Assembly (NCBI GenBank): GCA_037954235.1
Contig: JBBMOA010000020.1
Coordinates: forward strand, 24,155,177-24,219,176
Direction of reading: 5' to 3'
Length of the DNA stretch: 64,000 nt
From: Aulostomus chinensis
Lineage: Eukaryota > Chordata > Actinopteri > Syngnathiformes > Aulostomidae
Positions 58,676 through 64,000 of this stretch are shown here, in pieces. The notes below the pieces were generated by a model. It was not told where the DNA came from, ran no database searches, and saw only the letters and a program-made list of their open reading frames with translations. Position 1 is the first letter of the stretch. Every line of letters begins with the position of its first letter. The position numbers and the translations under genes are program-made.

Positions 58676-61600
58676 CTGGACGTCTGTTTTCCGACTTGTC
58701 CTCTCGCTCCCGTCTGCCAGGAGGAAGCCAGGAAAAGCGATGACACTGTTTTTCTGTGTCATGTCTGTCTGCACACGTGACAGACATGACATGCTTGTGA
58801 GGACACCTGAGTGTGTCAGCAGGATCACGCCAAACTTCTGCGACGATATTGTGGAAGTGGGCAGAGCCCGGGTTGAGGAAGAGACCCTTAATTTTGGAGC
58901 AGATGCCTGATGTCCCAGCCTTCGCTCTACTGAGCAGCCATTTTGAAGTGGGACCTCTGGGGTCCGTCAGGTGTCTCAGAGTTTCCGATCAGGAGGTCTG
59001 ATGGAAATTCGGACTGATGACACGCGGGCCAGTATCGAAGAGTTTCTATTTTCTGCTTTTTGTTTCACAGTTTTTTTCCAGGAAGTAACTAAATGCATAA
59101 CCCACTTATAACAATGTAGGGTAGACCTGGACAGGAAGCCCCCCCTCGCCGTGTCGCCTGCTTAGGACACTGGGAGGCTGATGAGGATCCAGTCAGTCTC
59201 AAGCATCTCTCAACATATTTCTAATAGTTTTAGAGACGTATCCAGACATATATGATGGTCTCGGTTGCAGATCTGCACATAATAGCGGAGTGAGCTGTTT
59301 GCCTTGGCGGACGCCGGCGCTCTCCGAGGCTCACTTGTGTGTGTTTCCATCCATCAATACTGAGCTTTTCCACAGACAAAAATAAAGCCGTCCAGCTGCG
59401 CCGAGCTGGATCCTTTTTATTGGACTCTTTCTAACGACATGATCACACTTAATCTACAGCACAGCTCCTCTGCATGTTTTACTCATAATCCTGTTAGACC
59501 GAGTCCAGGGAATAGTTCCAGGATTCACAGGAGCTGACACAAACCTGGTCAGCTCTGCTTATTGATTATAATACCACAGCTACTGCTGCTGAAGCTTGTT
59601 TGGTTGTAACGTGATCTCATCCACTGGAGCTCATTCATCCATCCAGACTGACCTAAAAAACCCACTCCTTGCTTTTGTTGGTCAACCATCGACACAGAAA
59701 ATAGAAAAGAAGGTATTTAAGGGTGTTCCTTTGGTTGCCGTCATTCTCTTAAGACCATAATCAATATTCAGTAATCATGAAGATTGGATGATGTGATTAG
59801 TCACTCAGCTTCATCAGCTCAAGATCATAGTTTGCATGTGAAGCTACGTGAGCGTCTGATGAAGCCGATGTGTGTGGGAGGCGGCTTCCTCCCTTGAAGA
59901 GCCGAGGGTGGAACCGTCTCGAAGTTCTGAAGTTCCCTGACTCAAGCAGTGATTTGTGTGTCACTGAGGGACCCTGATGATGCCTGTGCAATCGCAGGTG
60001 GCGCGATCTGATCTTTGCGCTCTCCCCTGCACTCTCGTGGTGTCACGCCAGACTCGCTCAAGTCGTGATCGGGTGAGCAGCTGCACAAAATATGGCACCA
60101 ATCAGCCATAGTTTTTTTTTGAGACAAAACAGGAAATTGCATGCTAACAACATGGCTCAGTGGTTTTCAGTGCTCCTCTGCGGCATTTTTAGTGCCATCA
60201 GCCACTCGCTGGCACTATTTTACAAATAAATACCAAAATATGAGAAGTTTTTTTGTGGCTTCTCACGTCGCCAGAGGGTCTGCAGGTCTGACTTCCATCA
60301 TCTCTGCGGGCCGCTGAGCGGGACCCCGCTGAGACCCCGCTGCAGGTCCAGTTTAACAGTTTCGTCTCATTACTGATAATCACTGTCAAGAATGAGATTC
60401 AGCCAAGAACTTGTCAGCTACTGCAGGGAGCAGGTACTAGTACTGCATCAGAGAGCAGCTGGAAGGGTTAAATACTGCGTCACGAAGCTACAGCAGGCGG
60501 CGCGTTCATCTCATTCACATAGTTTCAAGTTCAGCACTTGTGCTGGTGCAGGGACTGTGGAAAGAATGAGAGAATAATGATGAAAGGAAAACGTTGACAG
60601 GGAGAGATGGAGATGACATGCAACAAGGTCACAAGTTGGACTGGAATCTGCAACATCTGGTTAACATGGCTGCCGGGTGGGAAATTAGCAGCAGCAGCCA
60701 AACTCTGGCAACATGTGGCTGAGAGCAGCAGCAGGTCTGGCAGGTACTCAGGAGGATGCTGGGCTGCTGGCGAGTGAGCTGGGATGTTGAGGATGGCACC
60801 GTCCTTCCTCTCTGATTGCCTGATCAGCCGCTTTGCCAATAAACGTGCGGGTGTGATGTCGCGGATATGAGAGTTAGACCCCCCCAATCACCCTCTCTGA
60901 CTTATTTTCCGACCCTCTTTCCAGACTGGAGGATGGAAAGATGAAGGTGCGGAGGAGGCACAGAGAGGTGTGGAATATTCCTCTGCTGACTCTCTGCTCA
61001 TGCAGGCTGGGAAGTACAGGAGGAAAACTCTGCTCTCACCTCCTTCCTCCTCCTCTGTAACAGTCAGCCACAGACGCAGTGGGGCGGTCAGCCGTCCTCC
61101 GCCTGGGTCGGAGGCTCACCGACGCCAAAGCACGCCACAGCTGGTTCAGCTGCTCACACACGTTCACTGATGGGTCAGCATGCGGCTCCAGGAGCGGCCC
61201 CCAGGGCTCGTGTGGCGTCTCCTCCAGAGTTCAGCTTGTTAATGCTGAGATGGAATCAGGTGGACAGGAGCAGGACGGTGTAATTCCAGCTGGGTGGACA
61301 GACAGCACCATCATGCCATCCCATGAAAATATCATCCGTGACAGAATTTACAGGCGTGACGTAGCTCCCACATAGAGGCAGACATGGTCGCGCTGGACAT
61401 GACACGCGAGTGATGTTGTCGTCTTGATGCTAATCTGGAAGAGGAGATCCGTCCTGGTCGGCAGGCCGACTCAGCCGGCTGCAGGACTACACGAGTCACG
61501 CATCAGCACATATGAGCTACGTAGGCTAGCCAGCAAGCACGCTCAGTTGAACTCATCTGCAAGATGCCGAACCCCTGACAGCTGACGACAAGCGTCGTAG

Positions 61601-62141
61601 GTCAGTGCCTGCAGGGCAGCCTGCACCTCCTCCTCTGTGCTGGTATGCCAGTGACACAGGAACTAGACAGCACCTCAGGGAGCTGTTCCACAGCGGCGTG
61701 GCCCAGGCACCGTCCTGTAGAACTGATTCTAACCCGAGTTTGTTTTCTCCACTGACCCATGAGTGAGTCCCACTCATTCAGCTCCAGATGCCCCTCCACC
61801 TTCCTCTTCCAAATCCTGACAGGTGCCAGCAGAGACGCCATGCACAAACGTCCTGACACGTCCCAACACGGACGCTACCCCGACACAGCCGGCGCCGGAC
61901 AACAGAACAACGGAGCACTGACAAGAGGAGCAGCCAGAGGGGCAGCTGGGACCTGTGTGTCTGTGCATAAACACTATAAATAAATCAATAAATAAATATT
62001 TGTGTATGATGTATTTCTACAACATGTGCAGAAGTGCTGACAGGTAAATGTGACTGATTGTACAGAAGCAGAGCTGCAGAGAGACGAAGGAAAATGCCCA
62101 GATTTTATTCCACTGTTAAGCTGCTCATTATGGAGCCAGAC

Positions 62142-62143
62142 AC

Positions 62144-62174
<31 letters not shown>

Positions 62175-62246
62175 GCGCACTCATACTCACACACACACGC
62201 ACGCTCTCACATGCACACACACACACACACACACACACATACTGTA
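62142..62246. repeat. Interrupted (CA)n tract
   Basis: CACA runs broken by CGCG, CTCATACT and ATG-type interruptions. Confidence 0.9.
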
Positions 62247-62483
62247 CGAACACACACAAAACCTCCCACCTGACGCAAACACACATGCAACTCTGGCCTT
62301 TGAGACTTTGCACACGCACATGGACACACAAACACACACATACACAAACACACACACACAAACACACACACACAAAAACCACAGAGGAATTTCCTAGTTT
62401 CATATAAAACTGATAATGGGATGTGTCCCAGCGGGAGTGGAAAATCAGAGGTGACTTATGAGCCTCTACATTCCAACCCCCCC

Positions 62484-62524
<41 letters not shown>

Positions 62525-62651
62525 GCACACACACACACACGCACGCACACCCACACACACACACGCACACACACACACACGCACACACACACACGCACAC
62601 ACACACACACACGCACACACACACACACACGCACACACACACACACACACC
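62484..62651. repeat. Long (CA)n/(CG) tract, about 165 bp
   Basis: CACA interspersed at intervals with GCACGC or ACGC. It is the longest alternating purine-pyrimidine stretch in the window. Confidence 0.93.
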
Positions 62652-63219
62652 CTCACCCTCTCCTCACAAACAGATCTACTTTTACACAGCTGGGAAGGGA
62701 ACGAAGAAAAGAGAGGGACCAGAGAAGTTTCCATGTCCTCTCAGGGCCGGCCTCCGCACCGCCGTTCCTCGGTTCAGACGCCGGCGAGGCAGCCGGGCCT
62801 TTCCTGAACACTGAAACTTCAATTTTTGTTTTTTGTAAAGTGAGATTGTTTACAGCTGGGCAGCCATGTTGTGAACAACCACAGCAACGTCCATCGCTGA
62901 TGACATCATTGGAAATACACAGAATTATCAGGAATAAAAACTACAAAACCAATGTGTGACGTGAGTCCTGTCATCCCTCAGCTTGGTCTGAAATATCTCC
63001 ATCCCTCCATCCTCTCCTCAGTTGGCCCCAAATGCTATTTTCCTCTACCTTCATCCCTTCATCTCCCTCACTTCTCTTTCTTTTGCCTCCATCTGTCCAT
63101 CCTTCTCTCCAATCATCATCCCTTCATCACCAGGTTCTGTTTGCCAGGCGAGCAGAGGCTATGATACGCTGCCACTACATGCTGTGAGTGTGTGTGTTTG
63201 TGTGAGTGTCACTGTGTGT

Positions 63220-63265
<46 letters not shown>

Positions 63266-63410
63266 TCCTGGCAGTGTTTGCAGCACAGACGGTATGAAGG
63301 GCTTATACCTGTGGAGAGATAGAGAGAGAGAGAGAAAGCAAGGGACGGATGAATGTAGAGTGTGTCGTAAAACTGGACGTCAAGGTGATGCAGCCACCTG
63401 TCCTGTGTGC

Positions 63411-63443
<33 letters not shown>

Positions 63444-64000
63444 TAGGACACCAAGCGGGAGCTGGGTTGTGTATCGTTACAACAGGCACACAAACACGCA
63501 CACACACACAGGAGGATGTAGGTCAGACACACAGACGGAACTACACACTGTTCCTAATATTCTGGTCATCCCATTTATTTGAATTACATTGATAAAATAT
63601 GAGGAACACCTCAAGAGATGTTCTGCAAAGTCTGGAGAACGTTCTTGAAAGCAGACGTTCCCTAACACTTCATCCCATCCACTACCATTCATTATGCTAA
63701 GCTAACTAGCATGGGTCTCAGCTCGTCTTGTCTGGGGACGATGAGCAATTGGAGGCTTTCACTAAAACACCTTTCAGGAAGTAGAACAAAGCAGTAGTGA
63801 AGTGTTGGTGCTGCATTGGTCCACGATAGTCCACGCCTCTCCTCGCCAGACGTTCTAGACCACAAGGTTCCACTAAACAACAGCAGCATGTCAGAGAACC
63901 ACACGAAGGTAACAGTTCTATCTCAGCTGAACTCAAGTGATCAGCAGTGGCCTCAGACACACATCGCCTACTCAGTGTAGAGACTCACACACAGACACAC

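Larger units (their letters stand above)
57881..64000. other. Non-coding stretch rich in CA/GT microsatellites
   Basis: Contains (CA)n at 58616-58674, 62142-62246 and 62484-62651 and (GT)n at 63183-63264 and 63411-63444, plus a 13-bp-arm inverted repeat at 58757-58791. A fragment resembling the 67-bp repeat family (GCTAAGCTAACTAGCATGGG) is near 63696. No gene or RNA gene is supported. Confidence 0.55.

Noticed and set aside
58757..58791. 13-bp-arm inverted repeat with a 9-base loop as a microRNA hairpin
   Set aside because: The stem is too short for a microRNA precursor and there is no supporting context.

Overview
The window looks like nuclear DNA of a ray-finned, probably percomorph, teleost. 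It has intron-rich vertebrate genes, dense (CA)n/(GT)n microsatellites, several long minisatellites, tRNA-derived SINE copies and a hAT-type MITE. Two protein-coding genes can be reconstructed exon by exon. They converge tail to tail. The rest, including the rightmost ~34 kb, is non-coding as far as can be read.

Layout. (1) 1-6527, plus strand: e2f6, cut by the left edge. It is the fish form of the repressor E2F6, with a THAP zinc-finger domain in front of the E2F winged helix. Nine exons join in frame (379 visible residues and a stop), and one intron (5640-5807) reads as a U12-type AT-AC intron. A poly(A) signal is at 6946. (2) ~6970-14116: intergenic, with SINE pieces, a 67-bp tandem repeat and microsatellites. 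(3) 14117-16200: probable hivep2 3' UTR with a poly(A) signal on the minus strand at 14141-14136 and a ~360-bp GATA/TATC array. (4) 16201-29662, minus strand: hivep2 (Schnurri-2), 13 coding exons that splice into an uninterrupted 2352-residue protein with both paired C2H2 (ZAS) zinc-finger modules. The region I recall as one giant exon in mammals is here divided by five short introns. (5) 29663-64000: sequence upstream of hivep2, probably promoter/5' UTR introns or intergenic. No protein gene is supported there. It carries a 33-bp minisatellite (36691-37575), a 13-bp minisatellite (41861-42171), a palindromic hAT MITE (47192-47393), a second, unrelated 33-bp minisatellite of exactly 36 units inside a dispersed element (50835-52156; a two-unit inverted copy lies at 57690-57880), and a GGAT-rich array (53409-54283).

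Both genes encode nuclear DNA-binding regulators: E2F6 is a pocket-protein-independent repressor of E2F target genes, and HIVEP2 is a large zinc-finger factor that binds kappaB-like and related enhancer motifs. Nothing in the window shows that they act together. The most interesting signals are the AT-AC intron, the extra hivep2 introns, and the 33-bp array that expanded from 2 to 36 units inside a duplicated, coding-like module. Splice junctions were assigned by eye from consensus sites, phase agreement and remembered family sequences, not from transcripts.
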